NCBI RefSeq assembly: GCF_004522155.1
Contig: NZ_SDEA01000001.1
Coordinates: 62,001-126,000, forward strand
Reading direction: 5' to 3'
DNA: 64,000 bases
Origin: Paracoccus luteus
Lineage (GTDB): Bacteria > Pseudomonadota > Alphaproteobacteria > Rhodobacterales > Rhodobacteraceae
Of this stretch, positions 50,164 through 61,032 are shown piece by piece. Numbering within the stretch: the first letter of the stretch is position 1; every line of letters starts with the position of its first letter. The translations under genes and the position numbers were made by a program. The notes under the pieces were generated by a model. That model did not search any database, was not told the origin of the DNA, and saw only the letters and a program-made list of their open reading frames with translations.

Positions 50164-50920
50164 CCAGCAGCGCCGTCAGGTCGGTCGCGGCCTGGCGCAC
50201 GCGGTCGCCCATCGCGTCCAGCCGGTCGTCCGTCAGCCGCGCCGCCGCGCCGGAAATCGAGATCGCGCAGGCCGCCTCGCCCAGCGGCGACCACACGACG
50301 GCGGCAAGGCAGCGCAGGCCGATGCCGAACTCCTCATCGTCCAGCGCCCAGCCGCGGCGGCGGGTCAGGGCGATGTCGGCCAGCGCCGCCTGCGGGGTGC
50401 ACAGGCTTTTCGACGTCAGCGGCGGCAGCCCGGCGCGGGCGGCCAGCGCCACGATGTCCTCGTCGCGCCAGCTGGCCAGGATCGCCTTGCCCATCGCCGA
50501 TGAGAACACCGGCACCCGTCGGCCCGGCGGGGACAGGGCGCGGCGGATTTCGCGGCTTTCGACCTGGCTGAGCGTGATGAGGTGGTCGTCGTCCAGGATG
50601 CCCAGGTTCGCCGTCTCGCGCGTCAGATCGCGCAGGCGGCGCAGCAGCGGCAGGGCGGGGGCGACAAAGCTGAGCTTGCGGCCGTAAGCCATGCCGGCCG
50701 CGAACGCCTCGCGCCCGACATGCCAGACGGCGCCCGCGGACTCGAACTGGGCGAAGCCCTGCTGTTCCAGCGTGGTCAGCAGCCGGTGCGCCGTGGACAC
50801 CGGCAGCCCCGCCGCCCGCGCCAGATCGCTGAGCCGCGCGCCGCCGTCGCCCTGCGCGATCAGCCGCAGCAGCGACAGCGCCCGCACCACCGACTGAACC
50901 CCGTCCCGCGCCTCGGCCAT
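50141..50920 (-). CDS. IclR-family transcriptional regulator
   Basis: A 259-aa regulator. The N-terminal winged helix (about 7-70) includes [26 protein letters not shown], given in pieces as [19 protein letters not shown] and TTLEQQG. The C-terminal effector domain has [13 protein letters not shown] and [16 protein letters not shown], both IclR hallmarks. It is divergent from malate synthase G with a 104-base gap, so control of glyoxylate use is likely, as IclR and GlcC-like regulators do elsewhere. The last residues GGVPPAD fall in the tandem junction repeat. Confidence 0.88.
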   Translation of the reverse strand: MAEARDGVQSVVRALSLLRLIAQGDGGARLSDLARAAGLPVSTAHRLLTTLEQQGFAQFESAGAVWHVGREAFAAGMAYGRKLSFVAPALPLLRRLRDLTRETANLGILDDDHLITLSQVESREIRRALSPPGRRVPVFSSAMGKAILASWRDEDIVALAARAGLPPLTSKSLCTPQAALADIALTRRRGWALDDEEFGIGLRCLAAVVWSPLGEAACAISISGAAARLTDDRLDAMGDRVRQAATDLTALLGGVPPAD

Positions 50921-50939
50921 GCCCGCCTTCCCCCGTTGC

Positions 50940-50957
50940 TTTCCGCATGATGGGAAA
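50940..50957. promoter_or_regulatory. Inverted repeat in the iclR-glcB gap
   Basis: TTTCC (50940-50944) and GGAAA (50953-50957) form a dyad around 8 bases, close to the iclR start. Known IclR boxes have the arms in the opposite order, so this is only a weak candidate for the regulator site. Confidence 0.25.
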
Positions 50958-51024
50958 AACCGGGGCGAATGTCACGTTCTTCGATGTGCGATGGTATCCC
51001 GTGGCCCAACCGCAGGAGGATGCC

Positions 51025-53169
51025 ATGACCGATTACGTCGAACGCCACGGCCTGTCCGTCGCCGCCCCGCTGGCCCGTCTGGTCGAGGATGAGGTGCTGA
51101 CCGGGGGCGTCACGCCCGATGCGTTCTGGTCGGGCTATGCCGCCATCCTGCGCGACCTGGGGCCGGAGAACCGCGCCCTGCTGGACCGCCGCGGCGACCT
51201 GCAGCGCCAGATCGACGACTGGCACCGCGCCCGCCGCGGCCAGCCCCACGATGCCGCCGCCTATGAGGCGTTCCTGACCGACATCGGCTATCTGGTGCCC
51301 GCCCCCGCGCCGTTCCGGGTGGCGACGGAAAACGTTGACCCTGAAATCGCGGGCATCGCCGGGCCGCAGCTGGTCGTGCCGGTCAGCAACGCGCGCTTTG
51401 CCCTGAACGCGGCCAATGCGCGCTGGGGGTCGCTGTATGACGCGCTGTATGGCACCGACGCGCTGCCGGGGCGGGCCGCGCCGGGCGGCTATGACGCCGC
51501 GCGGGGCGCGCAGGTGATCGCCTGGGCGCGGGCGCATCTGGACCGCGTGGCGCCGCTGTCGGGTGCGGCCTGGGCGGACGTGACGGCGATGCGCGTCGCC
51601 GACGGCGCGCTGCGGGTGACGGCGGGCGGCGCGGAAACCGGGCTGGCCGATCCGGCGCAGTTCGCCGGATACACCGAATCCGGCGACGTGTTCCTGCGGG
51701 TGAACGGCCTGATGATCCGCATCGTCGTGGACCGCGACAGCGTGATCGGCCGCGACGATCCGGCAGGCATCGCCGATGTCCTGATCGAAAGCGCCCTGAC
51801 CGCCATCCAGGACGCCGAGGACAGCGTGGCCGCCGTGGATGCCCAGGACAAGGTGCAGGTCTATCGCGCCTGGCTGGGGCTGATGCGCGGCGATCTGGCC
51901 GAGACGTTTGACAAGGGCGGCCGGACGATGACGCGGCGGCTGAACCCTGACGTGGACTATCTCGACCCGCAGGGCCGGACCGCGACGCATCCCGGCCGCG
52001 CCGTGCTGCTGGTGCGCAACGTGGGCCATCTGATGACCACCGACGCGGTGCTGCTGGACGGGCGGGAAACGCCCGAGGGGATCATGGACGCGATGGTGAC
52101 GGTCGCCGCCGCCATGCACGACCTGAACCGCACCGACGGGCCGAAAAACAGCCGGGCCGGGTCGGTCTATGTGGTCAAGCCCAAGATGCACGGCCCCGAC
52201 GAGGTGGCGTTCGCCGACCGGCTGTATGGCCGCGTCGAACAGGTGCTGGGCCTGCCCGCCAACACCGTCAAGCTGGGCGTCATGGACGAAGAGCGCCGCA
52301 CCTCGGCCAACCTTGCGGCCTGCATCGCGGCGGTCCGGGATCGCTGCGTGTTCATCAACACCGGCTTTCTGGACCGCACCGGGGACGAGATCCACACCTC
52401 GATGCAGGCGGGTCCGGTTGTCCCCAAGGAGGCGATGAAGGACCAGCCGTGGCTGGCGGCCTATGAGGCGGGCAACGTCGATGCCGGGCTTGCCGCCGGG
52501 ATGGCGGGCCGCGCGCAGATCGGCAAGGGCATGTGGGCGCGCCCCGACGACATGGCCGCGATGCTGGACGCCAAGATCGCCCACCCGCAAGCCGGTGCCA
52601 GCACCGCGTGGGTGCCCTCGCCCACCGCCGCCACGCTGCACGCGACGCATTACCACCTGGTCGATGTGGACAGGGTGCAGCAGTCGCTGGCCGGGCGCGC
52701 GCCCGCGTCGCGCACCGCGCTGCTGACGCCCCCGATGCTGGGCGGCGCGAACCTGTCCGAGGCCGAGGTCGCGCACGAGATCGACAACTCGTGCCAGTCG
52801 ATCCTGGGCTATGTGGTGCGCTGGGTCGATCAGGGCGTCGGCTGTTCCAAGGTGCCCGACATCAACGACGTGGCGCTGATGGAGGATCGCGCGACGCTGC
52901 GGATCTCCTCGCAGCATCTGGCGAACTGGCTGATGCACGGGATCATCACCGAGGCGCAGGTGCAGGAATCGCTGGCGCGGATGGCGGCCAGGGTCGATGC
53001 CCAGAACGCGGGCGACCCGGCCTATCGGCCGATGGCGCCGGGGCTGGACGGGCCTGCGTTCAACGCCGCCCGCGACCTGATCCTGAAGGGCGCGGACCAG
53101 CCGTCCGGCTATACCGAACCGCTGCTGCATGCCGCCCGGCGCGCGGCCAAGCGGCAGGCGGCGGGCTGA
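51025..53169 (+). CDS. glcB: Malate synthase G
   Basis: Condenses glyoxylate and acetyl-CoA to malate; 714 aa, the monomeric G form (the A form is about 530 aa). Recognisable pieces are [36 protein letters not shown] (here [20 protein letters not shown]), [27 protein letters not shown] and [19 protein letters not shown] perfect AGGAGG precedes the ATG. The divergent IclR gene is the likely regulator. No isocitrate lyase gene is in the window. Confidence 0.96.
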   Translation: MTDYVERHGLSVAAPLARLVEDEVLTGGVTPDAFWSGYAAILRDLGPENRALLDRRGDLQRQIDDWHRARRGQPHDAAAYEAFLTDIGYLVPAPAPFRVATENVDPEIAGIAGPQLVVPVSNARFALNAANARWGSLYDALYGTDALPGRAAPGGYDAARGAQVIAWARAHLDRVAPLSGAAWADVTAMRVADGALRVTAGGAETGLADPAQFAGYTESGDVFLRVNGLMIRIVVDRDSVIGRDDPAGIADVLIESALTAIQDAEDSVAAVDAQDKVQVYRAWLGLMRGDLAETFDKGGRTMTRRLNPDVDYLDPQGRTATHPGRAVLLVRNVGHLMTTDAVLLDGRETPEGIMDAMVTVAAAMHDLNRTDGPKNSRAGSVYVVKPKMHGPDEVAFADRLYGRVEQVLGLPANTVKLGVMDEERRTSANLAACIAAVRDRCVFINTGFLDRTGDEIHTSMQAGPVVPKEAMKDQPWLAAYEAGNVDAGLAAGMAGRAQIGKGMWARPDDMAAMLDAKIAHPQAGASTAWVPSPTAATLHATHYHLVDVDRVQQSLAGRAPASRTALLTPPMLGGANLSEAEVAHEIDNSCQSILGYVVRWVDQGVGCSKVPDINDVALMEDRATLRISSQHLANWLMHGIITEAQVQESLARMAARVDAQNAGDPAYRPMAPGLDGPAFNAARDLILKGADQPSGYTEPLLHAARRAAKRQAAG

Positions 53170-53271
53170 CGGCGGTAGAGGGCAGGCGAGTTGAGGATGG
53201 GAGCCTGAGGCGGGCGCGGCGAGGGAGGCGGCAGGCGGGCTGGGGCGGACACGGGGCCGCGGCTGGGGCCG

Positions 53272-54834
53272 CTAAAGCAGCCATTCGATCGGCAGCCGGC
53301 CCAGCAGCCACAGGAACACCCGCTGGGCCAGGTTGGTGCCCGGCTCGGTCCGGTGGATCGTCACCGGATCGTCGCCGGCCGGCTGGTGCCAGACGATCCG
53401 GCCGCGGTCGTCCAGCACCGGGCCATAGGACAGCGTGGGCAGCACCCGGTCCAGCCCCTCGTTGACCTGCGCGGCCACGCGGCGGCTTTCGATCATCACG
53501 CCCATTTCGGTGTTGAGCATCACCGATCGCGGGTCGAGGTTGAACGACCCGATGAAGATCCGTTCGCCGTCCACGGTCACCGTCTTGGAATGCAGGCTGG
53601 CGCGGGTCGAGGCGCCGGGGACGCGCGGTTCGCGCGGGGTGCCGGCGGTGGCCCGCATCTCGAACAGCGCGACGCCCCCGCGCAGCAGGGCGGGACGGTA
53701 TTTCACATAGGCCGAATGAACGACCAGCACGTCCGTCGCCTCTTGCGAGTTGGTCAGCACGCGCACGCGCCTGCCCTCGCCCGCCAGGCGCGCCAGCCGT
53801 TCGGTCAGCCGCCGCCCCGGCACGAAATAGGCCGACACGATGTCCACCGACCGGTCGGGCGAAGCCATCAGCCGCATCAGCTGGGCATACAGCAGGTCGC
53901 GGGTGCGGACCTTGCCAAGCCCCTTGGCGGGATCGTCGCTCATCAACGTGACCGGCGCCCATTCCAGCACCGCGGCCCCCTGCGCCAGCTTGTCCATCAG
54001 CGGCGCCGACCGGACCGCCGCCCGGTGAGCAAGCCAGTCGTCGCTTTCGGTCAGCCGGTCCGCATCCGCCTGCGTCCGTTCCAGCCCGCCGGGCGCGTCC
54101 GGCAGGATCAGCTCGGCCGGATAGGCCGACCCCGACGCCCAGTATCCGTCGAAATCCGCCCCCGCGTCGGCCGCGACCGCGCCCACCGCCAGCACGTCCG
54201 TATCCAGGTAATGCGGCCCCGCGCCGAACGAGAAGTAGATGTCGCCGATGTTGCGCCCGCCCAGGATCGTGACCGCGCCGTCGGCGGTCAGCGACTTGTT
54301 GTGCATCCGCCGGTTCAGCCGCAGAAAGTCGAAGGCAAAGCCCAGCGACTTGGGCCGGCGCAGGATGAAGGGGTTGAACAGCCGCACCTCGACCGTGGGC
54401 AGGGTGTTCAGCGCGGCAAGGTCGGCGTCCAGCCCCGCGATGCCGTTGTCGTCCAGCAGCAGCCGGATGCGCACCCCGCGGTCGGCCGCCGCGTGCAGTT
54501 CGGTCAGCAGCGTCAGGCCCGTCGCGTCGCGCTGCCAGATGTAATACTGCAGGTCCAGCGTTTCCTCGGCGGCGCGGATGACGGCGATGCGCGCGCCCAG
54601 CGCGTCCAGCCCGGTCAGCAGCGGCATGACCCCGCTGTCGTGCGGCACGTTCCCCGCGGCCGCCGTCACGGCGCGGCCCAGCGTGGTGCGGTCGGACGCG
54701 GGGATGGCGGCGCTGACGCTGCGGCCCGTCATGTCAGGGGGGCGAAACGCGAGATGCGCGGCGAAGATCGCCGCCGCGCAGATGCAGAGCAGGATCAGGG
54801 TCGTCGTCAACACCTTGCGCCGCGGCCTTTTCAA
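53272..54834 (-). CDS. Phospholipase D-family (cardiolipin-synthase-like) enzyme
   Basis: Membrane-anchored enzyme of 520 aa with one N-terminal helix (about 8-30) and two HKD active-site motifs: HNKSLTADG (178-186) followed by GGRN, and LHSKTVTVDG (414-423) followed by GSFNLDPRS. The arrangement resembles the ClsC/YmdC group, which makes cardiolipin from phospholipid donors, so a phosphatidyl-transfer role is likely. The reading frame starts at a TTG with GAGG upstream; a GTG seven codons later is an alternative. It has no coupled partner gene. Confidence 0.87.
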   Translation of the reverse strand: MKRPRRKVLTTTLILLCICAAAIFAAHLAFRPPDMTGRSVSAAIPASDRTTLGRAVTAAAGNVPHDSGVMPLLTGLDALGARIAVIRAAEETLDLQYYIWQRDATGLTLLTELHAAADRGVRIRLLLDDNGIAGLDADLAALNTLPTVEVRLFNPFILRRPKSLGFAFDFLRLNRRMHNKSLTADGAVTILGGRNIGDIYFSFGAGPHYLDTDVLAVGAVAADAGADFDGYWASGSAYPAELILPDAPGGLERTQADADRLTESDDWLAHRAAVRSAPLMDKLAQGAAVLEWAPVTLMSDDPAKGLGKVRTRDLLYAQLMRLMASPDRSVDIVSAYFVPGRRLTERLARLAGEGRRVRVLTNSQEATDVLVVHSAYVKYRPALLRGGVALFEMRATAGTPREPRVPGASTRASLHSKTVTVDGERIFIGSFNLDPRSVMLNTEMGVMIESRRVAAQVNEGLDRVLPTLSYGPVLDDRGRIVWHQPAGDDPVTIHRTEPGTNLAQRVFLWLLGRLPIEWLL

Positions 54835-54909
54835 TGCGGCCTCACCCGCTGGCGCCCGCGCGCCGGTGGCGCGGGCCGATGATGGTCGTCACGTCGCGGG
54901 CTTGCGACG

Positions 54910-55293
54910 TCAGGCCAGCGCGCGGGCGATTTCCTCGCTTGTGGCGGCCGTCAGCGTCTTGGGCAGTTCCTTGACCAGCTTTTGTTCCAGCATCTTGTGA
55001 TAATGCTTGCGCATCGACCCCAGGGTCGAGGGGTCGGCGATGATCGCCAGCTGATCGATCTTGTTCTGCAGCACCATCGCGTTCAGCCGTTCCGCCAGCT
55101 GCTTGGCAAAGGTCGCCTCGTCCTCGTCGCGCGGCGTCGTGTCCTCGGGCTGCCTGCCCTGGCTTTCGTCCTGCAGGTGCTGGGGGGACACCCGCTCGAC
55201 CTCGTGCAGATCGACCCCGTGCCGCGCGACGTTGCGAAACAGCACGGCGCGATGCCCGTCGGCCACCACGACCAGCGCATTATGAGACAGCAT
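54910..55293 (-). CDS. Host-attachment-type protein (baeRF-like)
   Basis: A 127-aa cytoplasmic protein of the family annotated as required for attachment to host cells. It shows NALVVVADGHRAVLFRN at the N-terminus, a central acidic linker (DESQGRQPEDTTPRDEDE) and a helical C-terminal half (LAIIADPSTLGSMRKHYH). Related proteins have been classed with bacterial release-factor-like (eRF1) domains, so the historical name may mislead. AAAGGACAAGGA precedes the ATG used. Function in this organism is unknown. Confidence 0.82.
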   Translation of the reverse strand: MLSHNALVVVADGHRAVLFRNVARHGVDLHEVERVSPQHLQDESQGRQPEDTTPRDEDEATFAKQLAERLNAMVLQNKIDQLAIIADPSTLGSMRKHYHKMLEQKLVKELPKTLTAATSEEIARALA

Positions 55294-55369
55294 GTCCTTG
55301 TCCTTTCGGCGAGCTTTTCGGGCCAACGCCGGCTGGCGGGTCCGGTTCCTGACCGGCCCGCGCCGGGGA

Positions 55370-56949
<1,580 letters not shown>

Positions 56950-57000
56950 CCGAATCTTGGGGTTTTTGCGACAGTCTGGCCACATCACGCCCCAACGCGG

Positions 57001-57534
57001 ATGGTGCCGATGACACGCCTTGCCCTGATCGCCTCTGCCAACAGCAGCCTTGACCTTGACGGCGACGACAGCCCGGACATGGCCGCGGCCTATGCGGAAA
57101 GCCTGCAGATCCTGGACCGGCTGCACCGGCTGATGCTGGACCTGATCAAGGATGAGTTCGAACGGCTGGCGCAGGACGACCTGACCCCGGTCCAGGCGCT
57201 GCTGCTGTATAACCTGGGCGCGGCCGAGGTGTCGGCGGGCGAGCTGCGGTCGCGCGGCATGTATCAGGGATCGAACGTCAGCTATAACCTGAAAAAGCTG
57301 GTCCAGATGGGCTATGTCCATCACGCCCGCTGCGACATGGACCGCCGGTCGGTGCGGGTCCGCCTGTCCGACAGCGGCGTCGAGGTCCGCGACACGGTGG
57401 CGCGGCTGTTCGCGCGCCACGCCGCAGGGCTGCGGATGTCGGGCGTGCTGGACGACCCGCCGCTGCCGCAGGTGAACCTGCAATGGCGGCGGGTGGAACG
57501 CTATTGGGCGGAACAGATCCGCTATATCTATTGA
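57001..57534 (+). CDS. MarR-family regulator, LdtR-like
   Basis: A 177-aa winged-helix regulator. The DNA-binding core is LTPVQALLLYNLG, GELRSRGMYQGSNVSYNLKK and the wing CDMDRRSVRVRLSDSG. This pattern matches a conserved alphaproteobacterial group that includes LdtR of Liberibacter, which controls an L,D-transpeptidase and stress tolerance. Orthology is my inference. ATGs at 57001 and 57010 are both possible, and neither has a strong ribosome-binding site. It lies 51 bases after sdhE and is convergent with gloA. Confidence 0.83.
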   Translation: MVPMTRLALIASANSSLDLDGDDSPDMAAAYAESLQILDRLHRLMLDLIKDEFERLAQDDLTPVQALLLYNLGAAEVSAGELRSRGMYQGSNVSYNLKKLVQMGYVHHARCDMDRRSVRVRLSDSGVEVRDTVARLFARHAAGLRMSGVLDDPPLPQVNLQWRRVERYWAEQIRYIY

Positions 57535-57569
57535 CGATCAGCGGCCCGCCCGCGTCGTGAAAGGCGGCG

Positions 57570-57998
57570 TCACCAGTGTCCGGTGTTCGGCATGCTGGCC
57601 CAGGGTTCCTGCGGGGGCAGGTGCTCGCCCTCTTGCAAAAGCTCGATCGACACGTTGTCGGGGCTGCGCACGAACGCCATGTGCCCGTCGCGCGGCGGGC
57701 GGTTGATCGTCACGCCGTTGTCCATCAGATGCTGGCACGTCGCGTAGATGTCCCCGACCCGATAGGCGAGATGGCCAAAATGCCGGCTGTCGGACGGCAG
57801 GCCCTCGTCCCCGTCCCAGTTGAAGGTCAGTTCGACCGGCGTCTCGGGCTGGCCGGGCGGCGCCATGAAGACCAGCGTGAAGCGGCCCTTGTCGTTCTCG
57901 ATCCGCCGCGTCTCGACCAGCCCCAGCAGGCTGAAGAAGCGCATCGAGGCGTCGAGGTCGAGGACGCGCACCATCGTGTGCAGATAGCGGATTTCCAT
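57570..57998 (-). CDS. gloA: Lactoylglutathione lyase (glyoxalase I) or close VOC relative
   Basis: Converts the methylglyoxal-glutathione hemithioacetal to S-lactoylglutathione; 142 aa. The four metal ligands expected for GloA are visible: His7 (RYLHTMVRV), Glu56 (PVELTFNWD), His76 (FGHLAYRV) and Glu119 (NVSIELLQ). The C-terminus continues as a short proline-rich tail. The gene is divergent from thyX. Methylglyoxal arises from dihydroxyacetone phosphate, the product of GlpD, which gives a loose metabolic link. Confidence 0.9.
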   Translation of the reverse strand: MEIRYLHTMVRVLDLDASMRFFSLLGLVETRRIENDKGRFTLVFMAPPGQPETPVELTFNWDGDEGLPSDSRHFGHLAYRVGDIYATCQHLMDNGVTINRPPRDGHMAFVRSPDNVSIELLQEGEHLPPQEPWASMPNTGHW

Positions 57999-58087
57999 GC
58001 CGGTTCCTTTCGGTTTGTCGGCGCCATCCTTTCACGGCTGGCGCGGCTCCGCTAGACAGTCGTGGACACGCCGCGAAAGGACCGACC

Positions 58088-58996
58088 ATGCCCCTGACCC
58101 CCGCGCAGCAAGCCGAGATCGACGAGGCCCGCGCCACCCCCCGCCCCACCCTGCGCGCCGTGGCCGAGGGGATCGAACGGCACCTGTACGTCGCCCATCC
58201 GGTGCTGGACCACGGGCTGGTCCGCGTCATCGACTATATGGGCGACGACGGCGCCATCGTGCAGGCCGCCCGCGTCAGCTATGGCCGCGGCACCAGGGCG
58301 GTGTCGAACGACGAGGGGCTGATCCGCTATCTGATGCGGCACTGGCATTCGACCCCCTTCGAGATGTGCGAGGTCAAGTTCCACGTCAAGCTGCCGGTCT
58401 TCGTCGCCCGCCAGTGGATCCGCCACCGCACGGCGAACGTGAACGAATATTCCGCCCGCTATTCGATCCTCGACCGCGAGTTCTATATCCCCGCGCCCGA
58501 ACAGCTTGCCGCCCAATCCACGGTGAACAACCAGGGCCGCGGCGCGGTGCTGTCGGGCGACGAGGCGCAGCGCGTCCTAGACATCCTGCGGGACGACGCG
58601 ATGCGGTCCTATGACCATTACGAGGGGATGCTGAGCCAGGAGGGGCAGCAGGGTCTGGCGCGGGAACTGGCGCGGATGAACCTGCCGGCGAATATCTATA
58701 CGCAATGGTACTGGAAGACCGACCTGCACAATTTGTTCCATTTCCTGCGCCTGCGCGCCGACGCCCACGCGCAGTATGAGATCCGCGTCTATGCCGAGGC
58801 GATGTGCCGCATCGTGGCCGACTGGGTGCCGCTGGCCTATGCGGCGTTCGAGGACTACCGGCTGGGCGGGGTGTCGCTGTCCGGGAAAGCCGTGGAGGTG
58901 CTGAAGCGGCGGTTGGCGGGCGAGACGGTCACGCAGGAGACCAGCGGGATGAGCAAGGGCGAGTGGCGGGAGTTTGAGGGGGTGTGGGGAAAGTAA
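58088..58996 (+). CDS. thyX: FAD-dependent thymidylate synthase
   Basis: Makes dTMP from dUMP with methylenetetrahydrofolate and NADPH through FAD; 302 aa. The ThyX motif RHRx7S is present as [11 protein letters not shown] (112-122) followed by [23 protein letters not shown] and the C-terminal [17 protein letters not shown] also fit. AAAGGA lies before the ATG. It replaces ThyA in this lineage and is the last normal-GC gene before the ParA islet, whose AT-rich sequence starts right after its stop. Confidence 0.95.
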   Translation: MPLTPAQQAEIDEARATPRPTLRAVAEGIERHLYVAHPVLDHGLVRVIDYMGDDGAIVQAARVSYGRGTRAVSNDEGLIRYLMRHWHSTPFEMCEVKFHVKLPVFVARQWIRHRTANVNEYSARYSILDREFYIPAPEQLAAQSTVNNQGRGAVLSGDEAQRVLDILRDDAMRSYDHYEGMLSQEGQQGLARELARMNLPANIYTQWYWKTDLHNLFHFLRLRADAHAQYEIRVYAEAMCRIVADWVPLAYAAFEDYRLGGVSLSGKAVEVLKRRLAGETVTQETSGMSKGEWREFEGVWGK

Positions 58997-59074
58997 ACTT
59001 CTTAGCAATTGCTCTGGTCGGTGTTGACGTGTAGGTTTATCTAACTAAAAGAAATCTAGCTAAAGGATGCAATT

Positions 59075-60070
59075 GTGGCTACGGTGCTTAGTGTATTCAA
59101 CAATAAGGGCGGCGTAGGAAAAACAACCTACATGTTTCACATCGCTCACATTCTTGCCCGGCGTGGTCACGCAGTTCTCATGGTTGATTGTGATACTCAG
59201 GGGAATCTCACGAATTACTGCCTTAATCCTGATGAAATAGAGGGGGCTTGGCAGTCTAGGGGAAACTCTATCTATCGAGTTGTTGAGCCGATCATTAAGG
59301 GTACTGGCGACATTGATTACAGGGCTCCAACGAAGCTGGAAAAGGCGCAAGGCTCGCTTTATCTTGTCCCAGGGGACTTGCGTCTGAGTGACTTTGAAGA
59401 CCGGCTTGGGGACTCCTGGAACGCGGCGCTTGGCGGTGCAGAGGCTTCGTTGAGAATTCAGTCCGCAATACATCGGTATATAGTAGCGTGTATTAAGGAG
59501 TTGAGCATTGATGTCGTGCTTATTGATATGGGACCAAATCTCGGCGCGCTCAATCGCGCTGTTCTCGCTGGAAGTGATTACTTTATGACTCCGGTTGCTC
59601 CGGATCTCTTTTCGATTCAGGGCACCGAGAACCTCGGCAGAAAGCTAGTTAACTGGCGAAATCAATGGCAGCAAGTGCACGACAACTGGAAAGGAGACGA
59701 TTTGTCAATTCCTGCTGGTAGGCCTGTTTATCTCGGGTATGTTCAGCAGATGCACAACATGCGGAACAATGAAGAAGGTATGACAGCTGGGTGGGGTATA
59801 TACGGCGGTCGGTTGGAGGCGGCAGTTCAGGATAATATTGTCACCAAGCTCGGCGAGGGGCAGGTAATTAATTGGGATGATGGTAATTACAGCTTGGGTA
59901 AGATACCGAATCTTCACAGCCTCGTTCCTTATTCGCAGGAGGCTAAGCTTCCAATTTTTGACTGCACTGGTAAGCATGGTTTGAGGGGTGCTCATCAGAC
60001 AAAGGCGAAAGAAGCTATTTCCCTTTTCGATGAAATTGTTCAAACCATCGAGAATGTAGTGGCTAAGTAG
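59075..60070 (+). CDS. Solitary ParA-like ATPase on a low-GC islet
   Basis: A 331-aa ATPase of the ParA/MinD superfamily. The deviant Walker A is NNKGGVGKTT (9-18), the Walker A-prime is VDCDTQGNLTNY and the Walker B lies in VVLIDMGPNLGALNRAVL. A long C-terminal half (about 190-331), with GWGIYGGRLEAAVQDNI, is not typical of plasmid ParA. The start is GTG with AAAGGA upstream. GC content is 47-48% in two counted lines against 70% in thyX, a clear sign of transfer. No parB, toxin or integrase gene is adjacent. A chromosome-segregation role is unlikely for a lone gene; a defence, phage or mobile-element origin is possible but unproven. Confidence 0.9.
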   Translation: MATVLSVFNNKGGVGKTTYMFHIAHILARRGHAVLMVDCDTQGNLTNYCLNPDEIEGAWQSRGNSIYRVVEPIIKGTGDIDYRAPTKLEKAQGSLYLVPGDLRLSDFEDRLGDSWNAALGGAEASLRIQSAIHRYIVACIKELSIDVVLIDMGPNLGALNRAVLAGSDYFMTPVAPDLFSIQGTENLGRKLVNWRNQWQQVHDNWKGDDLSIPAGRPVYLGYVQQMHNMRNNEEGMTAGWGIYGGRLEAAVQDNIVTKLGEGQVINWDDGNYSLGKIPNLHSLVPYSQEAKLPIFDCTGKHGLRGAHQTKAKEAISLFDEIVQTIENVVAK

Positions 60071-60081
60071 GACTCCAACAT

Positions 60082-60104
60082 GGGTGCGAGCAAAGCTCGC
60101 ACCC
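60082..60104 (+). terminator. Terminator after the ParA-like gene
   Basis: A perfect 10-bp stem (60082-60091 with 60095-60104) around AAA, followed by TATCCTATTCTT. It lies 11 bases after the stop and looks like a self-contained terminator carried with the islet. It also faces the end of the convergent hydrolase gene. Confidence 0.7.
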
Positions 60105-60114
60105 TATCCTATTC

Positions 60115-60957
60115 TTAGGAACCAACCGCCCCTACAACCCTCCCCACCCATTCCCTGACCACCGCCACACTCTCCCCCTCATCCAGCCACGGGATATGCC
60201 CCCGCCCCGGCACCTTCCCATAGATCATGTCCGGCCGCCGCCGCCGCATCTCCTCCACCGCGTCATCCCCCAGCAGGTCTGACCCGTCGCCGTGGATCAG
60301 CGCCACCGGCAGCCCCTCCATCGCGTCGAACAGCGGCCACGCCGTCGCGTCAGGGTTCTTGAACGCCGCCAGAAACGCCTCCCGCAGGGCCGGATCATAG
60401 GTCAGGTTCACCCCGTCCTCGGCCTGCCGGTAAAGCCGCGCGGCCTCCTCCTCCCACCGGCCCGCGGGCACCTCGCCGAAACCACGCAGCACCCCTGGCA
60501 GCTGCTCGGCCACTTCGGCCAGCGTCCGGGCGGTCGGGCGGCGGCCGACATAGTCCATGATCGCCTCCAGCCCCTCGCGCCGCAGCTGGGGGCCTACGTC
60601 GTTCAGGCAGACGCCCAGCAGCCGGTCCTTGGCCACCGCCGCCAGATACATGGCGATCAGCCCCCCGCGAGAGGTGCCGACGATCGCCGCCTTCGCAATG
60701 CCAAGATGATCCAGCAGCGCCAGCGCGTCCGCGCCCTCGACCGGGACGGTATAGGTCTCGGCCCCGGTCCAGTCCGACTGTCCGCGCCCGCGATAGTCCA
60801 TTCGGATCATCCGGCAGTCGGCCAGCGTCGGCGCGAGATAGTCGAAATCGTCCATGCTGCGGGTCAGTCCGGCCAGGCACAGGACCGGCAGCCCCGCGCC
60901 CTGATCCCGATAGGCCAGTCGTGCGCCGTCCGGCGCGGTGAAGAACTGCGTTTCCAT
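60115..60957 (-). CDS. Alpha/beta-fold hydrolase
   Basis: A 280-aa hydrolase. The nucleophile elbow is GTSRGG, the acid is in HGDGSDLLGDD and the histidine is in GRGHIPWLDE. The N-terminal FFTAPDGARLAYRDQGAG and MDYRGRGQSDW are standard for the family. A helical cap lies about residues 120-215. The substrate is unknown. The stop lies 10 bases from the ParA-islet terminator, so the islet boundary is at or very near its 3-prime end. Its ATG is preceded by the GAGTATTT element and hairpin that follow fabI. Confidence 0.88.
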   Translation of the reverse strand: METQFFTAPDGARLAYRDQGAGLPVLCLAGLTRSMDDFDYLAPTLADCRMIRMDYRGRGQSDWTGAETYTVPVEGADALALLDHLGIAKAAIVGTSRGGLIAMYLAAVAKDRLLGVCLNDVGPQLRREGLEAIMDYVGRRPTARTLAEVAEQLPGVLRGFGEVPAGRWEEEAARLYRQAEDGVNLTYDPALREAFLAAFKNPDATAWPLFDAMEGLPVALIHGDGSDLLGDDAVEEMRRRRPDMIYGKVPGRGHIPWLDEGESVAVVREWVGRVVGAVGS

Positions 60958-60967
60958 CGGGCCCTCA

Positions 60968-60989
60968 TTCTTCTTGGCGCAAATACTCC
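60968..60989 (-). repeat. Interspersed GAGTATTT...GCCAAGAAGAA element, copy 2
   Basis: Reads GAGTATTT, then GCGCC, then AAGAAGAA on the minus strand, 10 bases upstream of the hydrolase ATG and just after a GC hairpin. It matches copy 1 at 17505-17526 in 19 of 22 positions. Confidence 0.55.
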
Positions 60990-60995
60990 GGGGGT

Positions 60996-61013
60996 CCGGG
61001 GGCTGGCCCCCGG
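60996..61013 (-). terminator. Hairpin downstream of fabI
   Basis: A 7-bp CCGGGGG/CCCCCGG stem with a 4-base loop, about 20 bases after the fabI stop on the minus strand. There is no T-run, so termination may be weak. It abuts the GAGTATTT element, a combination I recall as common in this family. Confidence 0.5.
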
Positions 61014-61032
61014 TCTGATCCCCGGTCCGGCG

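Noticed and set aside
57535..57569. TTGACG string after the MarR gene as a promoter
   Set aside because: It overlaps the stop codon in a convergent gap, with no gene downstream on that strand that needs it.
59060..59473. 137-codon minus-strand frame inside the ParA islet, considered as an antitoxin or toxin partner
   Set aside because: It is wholly antisense to the ParA-like gene and has no ribosome-binding site or domain; low GC alone permits such frames.
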